From assembly GCA_026874595.1 (NCBI GenBank), contig CM049321.1, positions 8,430,979-8,494,978 on the forward strand: a stretch of DNA of 64,000 nt. The letters run 5' to 3'. The DNA is from Sipunculus nudus. Taxonomy: Eukaryota; Annelida; Sipuncula; Golfingiida; Sipunculidae. The position numbers were made by a program, and so were the translations under genes. The notes beneath the pieces are model-generated. The model had not been told where the DNA came from, did not search any database, and saw only the letters and a list, made by a program, of their open reading frames with translations. Below, piece after piece: positions 22,575 to 35,022 of this stretch; position 1 is the first letter of the stretch, and every line of letters begins with the position of its first letter.

Positions 22575-23519
22575 ATGCTTCACTTTCAAGTAAAGGAAAT
22601 GAAACCGGGTATACTGACCAAGAGGATGTTATTATCGAGACTGTCAATGATATATGATCCGCATGGTCTTGCTGCTGCAGTGACCATCAAAACCAGAATT
22701 GCGATGCAGAACACTTGGAAGTTGGGCATGGAATTGGACGACCCACTTTCGGATGATTATCAAGACTTATGGTGTAGGCTATTTGAGGAACTGAAGGGTC
22801 TTGTAGGACTAGAGATTCCAAGATGCGTGAAACCAGAGGCTATAGGAGAGAAAGCAGAATTGCATGTATTTACGGATGCCAGTTCTGTGGCATATGGCGC
22901 TATCGCATATATTCGGACAAAATCGCCTGGTTCTACCCCGCCGTATATCCAACTGATTGCTGCCAAAGCTAGATTGGCACCATTACGTCAAGCAACAATC
23001 CCAAGATTGGAGCTACGAACGGATTTAACCACGACAATTTTGACAGATTCCAGAATCGTGCTTCATTGAATCAAATCAGAGTCCCATAATTTAAAGCAGT
23101 GTGTGGGTGTCCGGGTGGCAGAGATTCAAGCGACATGGGATCCCCCACACTGGAGGTTCGTACCCACAGACAAAAACCCTGCTGACGATCTGAGTCGAGG
23201 TCTCAAAGTGGCAGATTTGAAGAGACGTTGGTTTAAGGGACCAGAATTTCTTGTGAGATCAGAAAGGGATTGGCCAGAACAGCCAGCTCAGGATGGCACT
23301 CCCCTGGAAGCCCCAGAGAGAAAACAACCCAGGAAACTGGTCTGCGGTGTAACAAAGGCCACATTTTTCATTGAGTGCAGGGATTTTTCAGATTGGCATA
23401 AGATGCTTCGAGTCACAGCCTGGTGTTACAGGTTTATGCACAATGCAGAAATAAGGATAAGCGGAGGGACACATTATCACCGCGCGAAATCGAGACATCA
23501 GAGAGATACTGGATCTTGA
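22575..23519 (+). pseudogene. BEL/Pao RT connection and RNase H
   Basis: In the same frame as the RT palm, after a stop. It includes the BEL connection motif MIYDPHGLAA, an RNase H-like start HVFTDASSVAYGA (about 22864-22902; first catalytic Asp), then IPRLELR (catalytic Glu) and ILTDSRIVLH (Asp), a TGA at 23067-23069, and the NPADDLSRG motif near 23182 that marks the end of this domain in Pao-type pol. The frame ends at TGA 23517-23519. Confidence 0.92.
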
Positions 23520-24226
23520 AAGCCCAAGAGGACTTGGGTGACTGGAAGCAACAATACAGTGACCTTTCTCCATTTGAAACGGAAGGGATTGTAAGAGTAG
23601 GAGGCAGGCTTAAACGTTCAAATTTGTCGTATGACCAAGTCCATCAAGTTCTATTACCAGGCTCAAGCCATATAGCGAAGTTGGTCATGGCTGATGCTCA
23701 TTCAAAGGCGATCCATCCAGGAGCAGAAAGGACACTTTGTGAAGCCAGACGCAGGTACTGGATAACGCGAGGGCGGAATTTAGCAAAGTTAATAGTCAGG
23801 AAATGTATTGTTTGTTGGAAATTAAGGCAACCGCCACACACCACACTCATGGCGGATCTTCCCCCAGAGAGAATGAGGGTGCAATCACCACCCTTTACAA
23901 CAACAGGCGTTGACTTATTTGGGCCATTTAACCTAAAGTTTGGAAGGACCCAATCAAGAAAGGCATGGGGAGCAATTTTCACGTGTGGAACCGTCCGCGC
24001 GGTTCATTTGGAGATTGTCGACGACTTCTCAACCCAGGCCTTCCTCCAAGCTCTCAGGCGTTTTGTTAGCACGCATGGATGGCCGACTACAATTATTAGT
24101 GACAATGGGACGTCATTCGTCGGAACAGAAAAGGAACTAAAAAAAACTCGTGCAAGCAGGGCGTCAAGAACTCAAGGAATTTGCGATGCTACATTCGGTG
24201 ACGTGGAAGTTTATCACACCACTTAG
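23423..24226 (+). pseudogene. BEL/Pao integrase, zinc and catalytic core
   Basis: A new frame overlapping the previous one. It holds the HHCC zinc-binding element (HPGAERTLCEARRRYW then CIVCWKLR, about 23701-23830), then the catalytic core with TTGVDLFGPF (first Asp, near 23907) and IISDNGTSFVG (second Asp, near 24097). Near 24140-24180 the frame slips, so the last 30 codons are not integrase. The third catalytic residue (Glu in GGFYESL, near 24236) lies just beyond the TAG at 24224-24226. Confidence 0.93.
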
Positions 24227-24712
24227 TCCGAATAAGGGGGATTCTATGAAAGCCTCATAAAGCAGGTAAAACGTGCCATGAAAGTAATAGGAGACCAAAG
24301 GCTGACATGGAACGAGATGTCTACAGTTTTCGCAGAGGTTAAGGCTCTGTTAAATTCAAGACCCATAGGTTATTCTCCGAATGATCCAAACGACTTACAT
24401 CCACTAACACCAAACCATTTTCTGTTGGGACGAGCTACTGTTGACATACCACAAGGCCCATTTGAGGAAACAAAGAACTTACACAAGCGATTCGAATTCG
24501 TACAAGCCATGGTCAAACGAATATGGCAATGTTTCATATCAGAATATCTACCGACATTGACCAGACGAGTCAAATGGAAAACAAAGTGGCGACAGTTGAA
24601 ACCCGAAGATGTTGTCTTGCTCGTAGACTCAGCTGCGCCACGAGGCAGGTGGGACATGGGCAGACTTCTCGAGGTCTATCCGGGGCAGGACGGCATCATC
24701 AGGAACGTCTAG
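24227..24712 (+). pseudogene. BEL/Pao integrase C-terminal (DUF5641-type) domain
   Basis: Starts with GGFYESLIKQVKRAM (catalytic Glu) and continues through AEVKALLNSRPIG, DLHPLTPNHFLLGR and WKTKWRQLKPEDVVLLVD, the characteristic series of the BEL integrase C-terminal domain. It ends at TAG 24710-24712, about 100 bp before the right LTR. No envelope-like frame follows. Confidence 0.93.
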
Positions 24713-24799
24713 GTCAGAACCAAGAACGGAGAATACAAACGGTCAGTCCAAAGATGTTGTCTACTATTGGAAGCCGAGTCATAGTCCGTGCATCTCTGG

Positions 24800-24811
24800 C
24801 CCCCCGGAGGG
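24800..24811 (+). promoter_or_regulatory. Probable polypurine tract
   Basis: CGGAGGG directly before the TG of the right LTR occupies the position of the plus-strand primer. It is short for a polypurine tract. Confidence 0.4.
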
Positions 24812-26107
24812 TGTTTCGTATAGAGCGACTTCATATTAAGAATGGTCCCGCGTAATAAGTTCAGGGACCGCTCCACTTTTGTTTAATGCGAATTTGTAAA
24901 GGAAAAGGTCGCAAAGTTTTGAAGCGCGGGACCCGTAGGCAGTCCAGCGGCGCTATTTCAGTAATTGTGACGATTTCTTGTAATTTCAAGCCCGAGGGAG
25001 ACTCACTCCTCAGGTATTGTAGCCTTATAATTGATTTTATATACATTGTACAGTGAAATTACATCTCTGTGAGATATAAACGTTATGCTTTAAATGTGAA
25101 ATCATAAGAAACCCACTTTGTTCTGCGGTCGAGTTTAATATGTTTGAGTTTGACGCCGAGGATGAGTTTCATACGGTTGTGTTTAGCATTAAAGATTAAT
25201 TTAATATGCGAGTTTGACACTGAGGACGAATTTAAGTATTCCAAGATGTTTGTTTGCTGGGCTATTCATGTATTCTGGAAATATTATTCGTTTGATGTCT
25301 GTACCAAACGTAAATCAGGGTAGATTACATAATATCGTTTGAGACTTTGTATACCGGGAGTAAATTTAATCACATTGTTTATGTGTCTGTATTGGCATAT
25401 TTGACTGTGCATTTGGGGGTATTGTTTAAGATTGTAAGAAGGCTTTCACATTAAATTGAATGCATGTAAGATGCATACAGGCTTGTCAATATGTCATATT
25501 ACATTCAAGTGGTTTAAATATTTCACAGGCTACATCATTCTGTGTTGTAGTGTTTATCTGTGGTAATTGCTTAATTGATAGTTTTCATTATGATAACACC
25601 TGTAAGACCAGACACTATATGAGACTTCTATATTATTTAATTGTCAGGGTTCACAGTGCTCTAAATATTTATGATTAAGTTTAACTTCTTCCAGAAAGAG
25701 AACGTTATTATATGGCTATATATGTCATTCTGTTCCCCAAGGTAAATATAACTGCAATTTGCACATGCACATTAATGTTTAGGTAAACTGAATAATAGGG
25801 AGTGTATGATATAATACTTGCAATAGGACTGATGTTTTGTAATTCAACTTAAAGCCGTCTATCTATATAGGACTTTAGTTATGGATATTTCAGAGAATAT
25901 TTGCTTAGAGTATATAATGTTACAGTACACTCATACAGATATGTCTTTATATTATAAATTGTAAGGGTCACAACAAGTCAGTATGTGGTTTTAAGGACTT
26001 GTTTATTGTTTCTGTAATTTCAGAACGCCAGCTTTATGCAATAAAGCATGTTAAAGGCGACTCCCTTGGGTTTGAAATAGAAGGGCATCTGGTCTGTGTT
26101 TGCACCA
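24812..26107 (+). repeat. 3' LTR of BEL/Pao element
   Basis: About 1296 bp, TG...CA ended, collinear with 18268-19561. By eye there are roughly 30-35 differences, including several 1-2 base indels. Confidence 0.93.
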
Positions 26108-26112
26108 ACTGC
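26108..26112. repeat. Target-site duplication, right (ACTGC)
   Basis: Exact copy of 18263-18267, directly after the right LTR. Confidence 0.85.
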
Positions 26113-27235
26113 AAAACAGAATACACGAATGACTAATTACGATATTTCGGTAATGTAACATAACAAAGCTAAAAGTTAGTTACCAATAAGAAGTAATGAA
26201 AACTATGAATTTTACCCGACATATCTTCAATTATTCAATCAATACAGCCTATTGTTTTACAATATCACCTGTAATCTTACTGCTCGAATAGTACGGGCGT
26301 CTCGGTGCTTGTGTACAATATTCCGAGAAAGTTAAAGCTGTCAGTGACGTCAGAGGATCCAGTATAATGAACCATTAGTCAGGTGAGCACTGTCGGAGTC
26401 GGAAACTGGTTTTCATTACAGTCAGTGGGCGCATTCTCCAATGTCTGCTAAACACGAATTAACGACTCTGGTCATATACCTCACGACGGCCATTGAACCA
26501 AAGGCTGCATGGTGCTGATTCAGAGTGGGTCACAGGGAGAATATTGAGAATAATAAACGCTCAGAAACGGACAGTAGCGCCAGATGTTGCGTCTCGCACA
26601 GTCCCCAAGTCCACGTCGTCTGGAACCCGAATCCAAGTCTGGGTCCGATACAAATATCTTCAGAAAGCAATTTAAAATTTAAATTCCAGATTACCATGTC
26701 AATTTTTAGGCTAGTTCACTCATGATTTACTATAATGTTTAATTACATTTATAGCTCCCAATGCTATGCATAGATTGGTATATATAGTGTTATTATTCAG
26801 TAATATTCTATTAGCATTTCGCACATGTACATATAAGTCTTTATAATATATAACAGAGTTTTTTTAAAGATGGACTTGGGCTGATTTATCAAATCCTTAT
26901 CTCGGAGTCCGAGTACAAGTCCAAATCCAGAACCCTCGGGTCAATGTCCGATTCCGACTTCCAAGCTTCCCAGCTGCAGAATACACTCGGTCCCATATAC
27001 CAGTGACTGGGCCAGGCCATCGACCGCACAAAGAAATGTCATAAGGGAAAAAATTCTTAAATTAAAAATAAAATGTGGTGATCCATGTTCCCTCCTACAC
27101 AAAATTCCAACACAATTCTTTCATAAATTTTTTAGCACAAACCTTCAAAAACATGCCTTTCAAGTAACCAACCAAGGACAAAACTAGAATCTGCAATCTA
27201 AAGAATGCAAGTCTCCGCCATTCAATGAATAAAAA
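26113..27235. other. No gene recognised
   Basis: Right flank of the BEL/Pao insertion. Degenerate GAGTCCGAGT/AAGTCC-like hexamer repeats occur near 26615-26960; otherwise nothing recognised. Confidence 0.5.
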
Positions 27236-27237
27236 TT

Positions 27238-27405
27238 TCAGTATTACTACTACTACTACTTTTGGTACTAGTTGTCCTACTTCTACTTTTACTATTACTA
27301 CTGCTGCTACAACTATTACTACTACTACTACACTACTTCTACTACAACTACTTCTACTACTACTACTACTACTACTTCTACTACTACTACTGCTGCTACA
27401 ACCTT
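27238..27405. repeat. Imperfect (CTA)n trinucleotide repeat
   Basis: A long, interrupted CTA/CTT/CTG array. The apparent Thr- and Leu-rich open frame across it is a product of the repeat, not a gene. Confidence 0.9.
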
Positions 27406-28370
27406 TTAAAGCAAAAATGATAATTAAGATTAGATTAGCACTTATAAGAGCCTCCGCCCCAGGATCCGATCCAAAAGTTAATAGTTATGCATTATCCTGC
27501 TAGTAGACAAGCCAACTAACAATCAAACAACGTAATATGAATACATCCTTGACTTTGGATAATAAATAATAATAATAATAATAATAATAGTTTTTGAAGG
27601 TAATGAGAAAAATAATGAGAAAAATAACGAGAAAAAAAGAACAACTATATTAGAAGTATTTGCATTTAATCTCTCACAAAGAACAGCATCATGAGTCAAT
27701 TGTCGAAATGTAACACTGAATTAAACTTTATCATTTAAACACCAAGCCAAACAGTCATGTGTTGCAACCGGAATCAAAACTTTTAGAGCGTAACCAGAAA
27801 TGCTACCTTTCAGGATCATACAAGAATATTATCAACATCGTCTTGAGTAATAAATCTATATTTATCACGACAACAAAGTCCACAAAAGAGAACAGATTCA
27901 TCATAAGAAGTCCTCGTAGGCGCCGATTAAGATTTGTATCTTGGGTTATAACTTAAACTACTGCAGCGAGTTAATTTATAAAGAGGGATAATAGGTAGAT
28001 ACTAGAGATGAATTTGAGGTCCACTGCGGTCGAGATAACGGGGACACGGAATAGCCAGTATTAGACATAGACAGTTCAGTGGCAAGCTTCATCGCGTGGA
28101 CAGAGCCAGTTCGCCTTCAGTTAGTTCTATCGATTTCATGATATATGGGGGACAGCGATCTTTAAAAGCGCTGAAGTGAAGTCATCCTTACCTGAGGCGA
28201 GTTCCCCACTTGACCACCAGGAGGTGCGGAAGGTACAATATCCTAAATCCGCTGCGAGGGGTAAATAAGTCCGGGGGAGGCGTCACCCTCCCGGACGTGC
28301 GGCAGCATCTTGAGACATCACCGTATGATGTAGAATATCCACACACGCTTAAGAACAGGTAACGCGTGGG
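27406..28370. other. No gene recognised
   Basis: Contains a short (TAA)n run at about 27566-27588. No coding signal. Confidence 0.55.
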
Positions 28371-28374
28371 CAGA

Positions 28375-28450
28375 GCATCTAATGGTTAGGGATGCCATGC
28401 GTTGCCATGGCGACCAGGTGTGTTGCTTTCCTGTAAATTGACGGCGGACC
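28375..28450 (+). repeat. tRNA-like SINE fragment
   Basis: CATCTAATGGTTAGGGATGCC resembles a tRNA 5' half with A box (compare the minus-strand tRNA-like segment at 40265-40330). The expected B box is degenerate. Tentative. Confidence 0.3.
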
Positions 28451-28454
28451 ACAT

Positions 28455-29310
28455 GAAGCCTAATTTGACGTATTGTCTTTACCTTAGAGGGCTGAGTCGC
28501 ATCTTCCCAGCTTCCCTATGGGAAAATGCGTTTGGGGAGTGTTCACAGTAAATCTACATTGTTGTTTTATTTGTGCCAACCACATCTCAGCTGTCACCTC
28601 GCTATTAAGAACCAGACAACGCCCTGTGATGTTTGATACGTTTTGTCAACTCACGCGTGATAAAATACTGGATGATCTTTCCAGCTCTCTGCATCGTTGG
28701 CGGGAATCTGGTACGCTTTCTGACCTGCATTAATCTCTATTAGCTTCATGTATCACAAAAAATGAAGGACTTTAAATCATGTCTCGTTGCATTATGGTAT
28801 AAATGCTCCAGAGAAATTATAAAACAAAAATTTGCAGAATGAAATCCTGCCATGCTTTCTAAATGTTTTAATTTATTACTTTAAAGATAAATTGATACAA
28901 TTATACTTTAGGGGATGTGTTGTCTCAATCATATCTATTTGACAGATATTCTTTAATCTGTCTCCACGCTCAGTATTAATAATCAATATTACCATCAATG
29001 ATCGGGTAATGGCATTCTAAAGAAAGAAATGGAATGAATAAAGGACACGAACGAACGGAAGAATGGATGACTGACTGACTGAATGAATGAATTCATTTAT
29101 AAATATATATACATCGAAAGTACGACCACCAACGGGACCTTGAGAGAGTGGTCCCATTTTCTCGGTGGTCGTTTAATCTAGGTCTGATATATAAAGGGCA
29201 AAACAAGAATTGGGACCACGAGAATATATATACATATATATAAATATACTAGGAGTATATAGGTGCAGAACGAATCTAACAGTGCTCCATTAGCCTGATG
29301 CCAAGAGCTG
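28455..29310. other. No gene recognised
   Basis: Includes short (GAAT)n-like and TA-rich stretches near 29060-29110. No coding signal. Confidence 0.5.
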
Positions 29311-29315
29311 ATACA

Positions 29316-29422
29316 CAGAATTTACAACGAAAATGTTCAGTTACACATTAACACGTGTTTTCATGCTGATTGCGGCAGCATGAAAACACGTGTTAATGTG
29401 TAACTGAACATTTTCGTTGTAA

Positions 29423-29428
<6 letters not shown>
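29316..29428. repeat. Perfect 52-bp inverted repeat (hairpin)
   Basis: Left arm 29316-29367 and right arm 29377-29428 are exact reverse complements around a 9-base loop (GATTGCGGC). The right arm runs directly into a (TA)n tract. Perfect arms of this length imply recent origin, gene conversion, or an assembly fold-back. Confidence 0.9.

Positions 29429-29485
<57 letters not shown>
29429..29485. repeat. (TA)n microsatellite
   Basis: Uninterrupted TA run adjoining the hairpin. Confidence 0.95.
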
Positions 29486-29487
<2 letters not shown>

Positions 29488-29489
29488 GT

Positions 29490-32400
29490 GTCCGTATCCA
29501 TGCAGGTCGTTACACAGCTTTACACAACCAATAAAACTGCGAGGAAACACACACAAAATCAGGCAACACACTATAAGCTAAGTTCAGTTAAAAATGTATA
29601 CGTGTGTGAATGATTGTAGATTTCATCCATGCACTGTGTTTTAGTCATAGAAGTATCAGTGAATAAAAGAGTACAGCTCTCAGTATAAGTAAAAATGGCA
29701 TCATGGTAGACATCTGTTGTATTTTCATATTTACGAAGTCGTGAAACCAGGGTTATATTAAGGAATTTTATTATAAAGAAGGAACTGCAGGTTATTTATC
29801 GAATAAAAAGATCTATATTATGTAGTTTTGGCAGGAGATAAATGTTCATTTTATATGTAGTTCCGTGAGTTATATCATATTTCCCCGTCATACCCCCTGT
29901 CGGCAAAACCTCCGAGAGGAATTTTTTAGGCGGTACACGATGGTTCCCGGGCCGCCTTCTTGCCCCCCCCCCCTTTAGCTATATGGGTTCAATAAAAACT
30001 GTGTCCGATTGAAGGCCGAAGCAATGTAGCCTATGGAAGGGATAACAGACGATTTGCTGTAGGAGAGGGATACACAGGAATGCTTTTCTGCTTTTGAGAC
30101 TGTGTACAGTATTTTCTTATGCATATACTTCTCCACCATGATAAACTCCATGTTATTATGGAAGCCTTATTAATATACAAGAGTGGGGGAAACATATCGT
30201 TTACGAAAATGATGACAGTTATTTTTATATAATATTTTAATATATATAAATATAATATTGACCTTCAGTTCAAATATATATTATTCACGTAGACCAAACC
30301 TTAAAACACATATGACAGATCAAGCCTGATTTTTTAACTGTTTAAATTAAAAAAAAAAAACTGAAATTGTTAATTACTGCTTATTACTGCTAACTGATAA
30401 TTAAGCAGGCATCACTGCAACTCAGTGCAAACATTATGTGAATCTTATGGCATCTGTACTATAAAAAGTTTTCTCAAAATCGACAAAACAAATTATAACT
30501 TGAGAAAAATTAAAAATTACCAGGACATTATCAGCAGTTTGATAGCGAGCTGTATCGATGACTGCTGTTATTCTGTCAAAGACCATGTTCTTATATATAA
30601 ATATATACAAACATCTCAGGACTCATATACATCAGCATCTTGCTCCAGTTACCAGACAAAACTTAGCGTTTAACTTGTGTTAACTTTCTAAAGACATCCA
30701 CTTTTGGGAAAACTTTAAAATTGTAAGACCAAGCAGTATTTGCTCTATGTTGAATGTGTGGCATGTATATCTAAAACGCATGCACATAATGGTCACAAAA
30801 ATAAGCTACATGCGTTCGTGAAAATCTGATGGTCGACATCGTAGCATAAACTTTACATATAGGAACATAGGATTTAAAACCGATGTCAGTCTATCCCGCT
30901 CCCTCCCCTGCATGCCAGCATACACAAACGTGAAAAGGATCTCAGTCCCCTCCAAACAGAGTAAAAACCTATACATTCAGCACGCATCATTAAATAAATG
31001 TGGCCTCTTGAATAATTCTATTGAAAAACACCTCCTCTATGAAAACATCTATTCTATAACATGTATGTGGTATTTTTATTTGGTAATACGTATAAGGAGA
31101 ATGAATATATTTGAATATAAAAAGACCAATGGATTAGACTACGGGCCCGAATAAGAACGGCCGGTCGGCTTTCTACGGCTTTCCGGATCCTCTTAAGATA
31201 ATTGCATATAAATATTCATTGCACTAATTTCTTAGACGGATGTATCGTACAGTATACTTATTATGAGTTTCAAATAACTCAGGAATTTCCACATTTTCAA
31301 GCATTTTATTTGGTCATGTGAATGAAAGCATTTTAATTGGTCACGTGGTCATGATTAAAACCTATACAAACGACACAATGATACAAATGAGATTTATAAG
31401 ACAAATGAGATTTCCTGTTTCTGCTGATGCATTTTCTTGTCTTTGGAAACTACTGGACCGGAGCCCCCTCTTCATCATTCATGATTTAAACTATGGTCCT
31501 TCGACTTATAACAAAGAAAAAACATATTCACGCACTTTCAAGGATTTAGCTGTGACCTATAGTCGACCCAGGCCTTTCTGCGCCCCCCTTGTGAAAAGCT
31601 ACATATATGTTATTTAATACAAAAGCCTAAAGAGACACGTAGCTGGCCCATGCAGTTCTCCTTATGTTATTCGGGTAACCTCTGATTAAAAACTGTATTT
31701 TAGCTGATAAATATATACCAAGTGAGACTAATGAAATTTTCAGGCGTTTAACTGGCCACCATGTGAAACAACATTCAGGGATCGAGGAATTTGACTTTCC
31801 GTTATTGATATATCCTACCTTCATATCAAACTTTCAGTCATCCTTCGCTAATTGTAAACCTGATTCTGCCATTTTACAAGCCATCCTATATGCATACTTG
31901 CGTCCAAAAAGAACTGAATGTTTTCAATAGTAACACTGTTATATCAGAAACACGATCGTGCAGTTAAACCCCCCCCCCCCCCCAAGAAAATATAAGAGAT
32001 GAGGGCCTAAATACCGAATTTATAGACCATTTTTATAGGAAAATATAGGTAATATTGGGAGTTGATGGAACACCACCTGTAAAATATTTTGTTTTTGTGT
32101 CATGCTTGTCACCACTTGTCAGCTACTAATGTAAAAAAAACATCTAGGTGTTCACCTTTCCAATGGTTTAGTGCAAAATGAAAAATGCCGTTCCGGGCAC
32201 TTGTTTGTCTAAGACAGGAAAGGCGTTCTTACGATTCCTGCCATTACTTTCCCGAGCCCCGATGAAAAAATTACGAAAGAATGACGAAATATTTGCATTT
32301 TCTAGTGCCTTATACGGGACACAGCCGGCCCGATCACAGATTGAATTGTTTTCTTGGTATCTCTCACTGAAATGGATCATGAAAATTGACCTCAAAAACA

Positions 32401-32570
32401 CACAGGTTTTATACATTTGTTTAGTCCTAATAAATTGCAAATAACATATACCAGTGATAATGAAAGAAATGTCAGTTTTCAAATTTTACACAATACTTAT
32501 ACGCGAAAATGAGTTTCTGTATCGATCTGCTTGTTTTGAAATGGTCGTATTGCTCATTACATGTGATATA
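29490..32570. other. No gene recognised
   Basis: About 3 kb of AT-rich sequence with C runs near 29965 and 31970-31982. Open frames up to about 100 codons (for example 31318-31617 plus, 32168-32482 minus) have no recognisable domain and no supporting splice context. Confidence 0.5.
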
Positions 32571-32572
32571 GT

Positions 32573-32587
32573 GCTGCCATCTGGCGG
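32573..32587 (-). promoter_or_regulatory. CTCF-like motif
   Basis: On the minus strand CCGCCAGATGGCAGC fits the CTCF consensus at 14 of 15 positions. It lies about 240 bp before the satellite array. Motif evidence only. Confidence 0.35.
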
Positions 32588-32815
32588 GAGAATATGAAAG
32601 TAAAAATGTGATGAAAGGAAAGATACAATTGGTACATTTATTCTGTTATAGTTTTATTCTATACATATATGAATAATAATTAGCCTTACCTAATTACCCT
32701 TATCAGCTAGGTATAACACACTGCAACGAGAAATAAATACATGTATTTTAGACAGACGCAAAGTGGTGGTCCGTGACGCACCATTCCTTTAGGTTCCCCA
32801 CGGTGTAGATTGTGT

Positions 32816-35022
32816 TGTCTCTTGATTCCAGTGGTGTTTTCACCGTAAGCAAAGCAAAAGCAAAACGCAAGCAAATTGTAAGCAAAGAAACAATGTCTTC
32901 ATTAATGTTTTTTACGACTATTTTCTGAGGACATAATGTATTATTTGACTTTCAGGGAGACTAATTATATCGGAAATAGTGCAAAATTGTAGATAAATTG
33001 GGAAAGAAATAAGAAAATGGGTATCAAAATCGATATTATTCCTCTTAGAAAATAGCAATATTATATATTTCTACTTTTTATTGAAAGATTTTGCCATTAA
33101 TTTTTAGATTCCTGTTCACTTGACGTCACTATTTTATTGCCAAGGAACTAGTCTGCCTACCTATGGGTCATTTTCGTGTGTATTTCTAGATAAATGCTTC
33201 ATTTCTGTGGTGTTTTCACCGTAAGCAAAGTATAAGCAAAGCGTTAGCAACGTGTAAGCAAAGGAACTATATATTCATAAATAGTAGTAGTTTACATTTC
33301 TAATGCTGATTGAACGATTATGCCCTTTATTTTTAGATTAATGTTCACTAGGAGGCACCATTATGTAGCCAGGGAACTTGTCTGCGTCCCTACGGGACAC
33401 ATTTGTGTGTATTTGTTGAAAAATGCTTCATTTCTGTGGTGTTTTCACCGTTAGCAAAGCATAAGCAAAACGCAAGCAAATTGTAAGCAAAGGAACAATG
33501 TCTTCATAAATTTTTTTTGCGACTATTTTCTGAGGACATAATGTATTATAAGGTTTTCAGGGAGTCTAATCATGTCGGAAATATTGCAAAATTGTAGATA
33601 ATTGGGAAAGAAATAAGAAAATGGTTCTCGATATTCATATTATCCCTTTTAGAAAATAGGAATATTTTATATTTCTACTTTTTATTGAAAAATTTTGCCA
33701 TTTATTTTTAGATTCCTGTTCACTTAGCGTCACTATTGTGTCGCCAAGGAACTTGTCTGCGTACCTATGGGTCGTATTCTTGTGTATTTGTAGAAAAATG
33801 CTTCATTTCTGTGGTGTTTTCACCGTAAGCAAAGTATAAGCAAAGCGTAAGCAAAGTGTAAGGAAAGGAACTATATTTTCATAAATTGTTTTTGTGAATA
33901 TTTTCCGAAGACAAAATATATTATTTGACTAACCGGGAGCCTAATTATGTTGGAAACGGTGCAAAACAGTAGATCAATAGAGAAAAAAAAATGGGTCACT
34001 AAATCCATACTATCTCTTATTGGAAATAGCAGTATTTTACATTTCTAACATTGGTTGAACGATTGTGCCCTTTATTTTTAGATTCCTGTTCACTAGGAGG
34101 CACCATTGTGTAGCTAGGGAACTTGTCAGCGTTACTATATTACATATTCGTTTGTATTATTTGAAAATGCTTGATTCCAGTGGTGTTTTCACGGTTAGCA
34201 AAGCATAAGCAAAACGCAAGCAAATTGTAAGCAAAGAAACAATGTCTTCATAAATGCTTTTTGTGACTATTTTCTGAGCACATAATGTATTATTCGACTT
34301 TCAGGGAGACTAATTATATAGGAAATAGTGCAAAATTGTAGATAAACTGGGAAAGAAATAAGAAAATGGGTCTCAAAATCGATATTATTCCTCTTAGAAA
34401 ATAGCAATATTATATATTTCTACTTTTTATTGAAAGATTTTGCCATTTATTTTTAGATTCCTGTTCACTTAGCGTCACTATTTAATCGCCATGGAACTAC
34501 TCTGCGTACCTATGGGTCATATTCGTATGTATTTGTAGATAAATGCTTAATTTCTGTTGTGTTTTCACCGTAAGCAAAGTATAATCAAAGCGTAAGCAAA
34601 GTGTAAGCAAAGGAACTTTATCTTCATCAATTTTTTGTGTGAAAATTTTCTGAAGACATTATGTATTATTTGGCTAATCGGGAGCCTAATTATATCGGAA
34701 ACGGAGCAAAACAGTAGACCAATTGAGAAAAAAATAAAAAATGGGTCCCTATAATCCATCATATCTCTTATTGGAAATAGTAGTAGTTAACATTTCTAAT
34801 ATTGATTCAACGATTGTGCCCTTTATTTTTAGATAAATGTTCACTAGGAGGCACCATTGTGTAGCTAGGGAAATAGTCTGCGTTCCTATGGGACATATTC
34901 GCTTGTATTTGTAGAAAAATTCTTCAATTCTGTGGTGTTTTCTCAATAAGCAAAGCATAAGCAAAACGAAAGCAAATTGTAAGCAAAGGAACAATGTCTT
35001 CATAAATTCATTTTGCGAAGGG
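32816..35022 (+). repeat. Satellite array with alternating A/B monomers
   Basis: Seven diverged monomers of about 370-380 bp in head-to-tail order A-B-A-B-A-B-A, each opening with a GTGGTGTTTTCACCG segment followed by about four 11-bp TAAGCAAA-type repeats. A units (near 32826, 33433, 34174, 34928) share CAAGCAAATTGTAAGC and AACAATGTCTTC; B units (near 33205, 33806, 34556) share GTATAAGCAAAGCG and AACTWTATYTTC. The repeating structure is therefore a dimer of about 750 bp. The first B unit is only about 228 bp because of an internal deletion, and the last A unit is cut off where another repeat begins. No coding potential. Confidence 0.9.

Larger units (their letters stand above)
18268..26107 (+). 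mobile_element. Full-length but disabled BEL/Pao LTR retrotransposon
   Basis: A 7.8-kb element bounded by two direct LTRs (TG...CA ends) and a 5-bp target duplication. The internal region reads gag, aspartic protease, reverse transcriptase, RNase H, integrase and the C-terminal domain typical of BEL integrases, all on the plus strand and in the order of the BEL/Pao (not Ty1 or Gypsy) lineage. At least six stops or frame changes interrupt gag-pol, so it cannot encode a working polyprotein. The two LTRs differ at roughly 2-3% of positions by eye, suggesting an insertion that is not ancient. There is no envelope-like frame between integrase and the right LTR. No primer-binding TGG lies directly at the left LTR junction. 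Confidence 0.95.

Noticed and set aside
24713-24811. Envelope-like gene between BEL integrase and the right LTR
   Set aside because: Only about 100 bp is available and no frame of adequate length exists.
27225-27503. Thr/Leu-rich open frame
   Set aside because: Produced by the (CTA)n repeat, with no codon bias or domain outside it.
32845-32890. CRISPR-like array from TAAGCAAA repeats
   Set aside because: Repeats are 11 bp, directly adjacent without spacers, and part of a eukaryotic satellite monomer.
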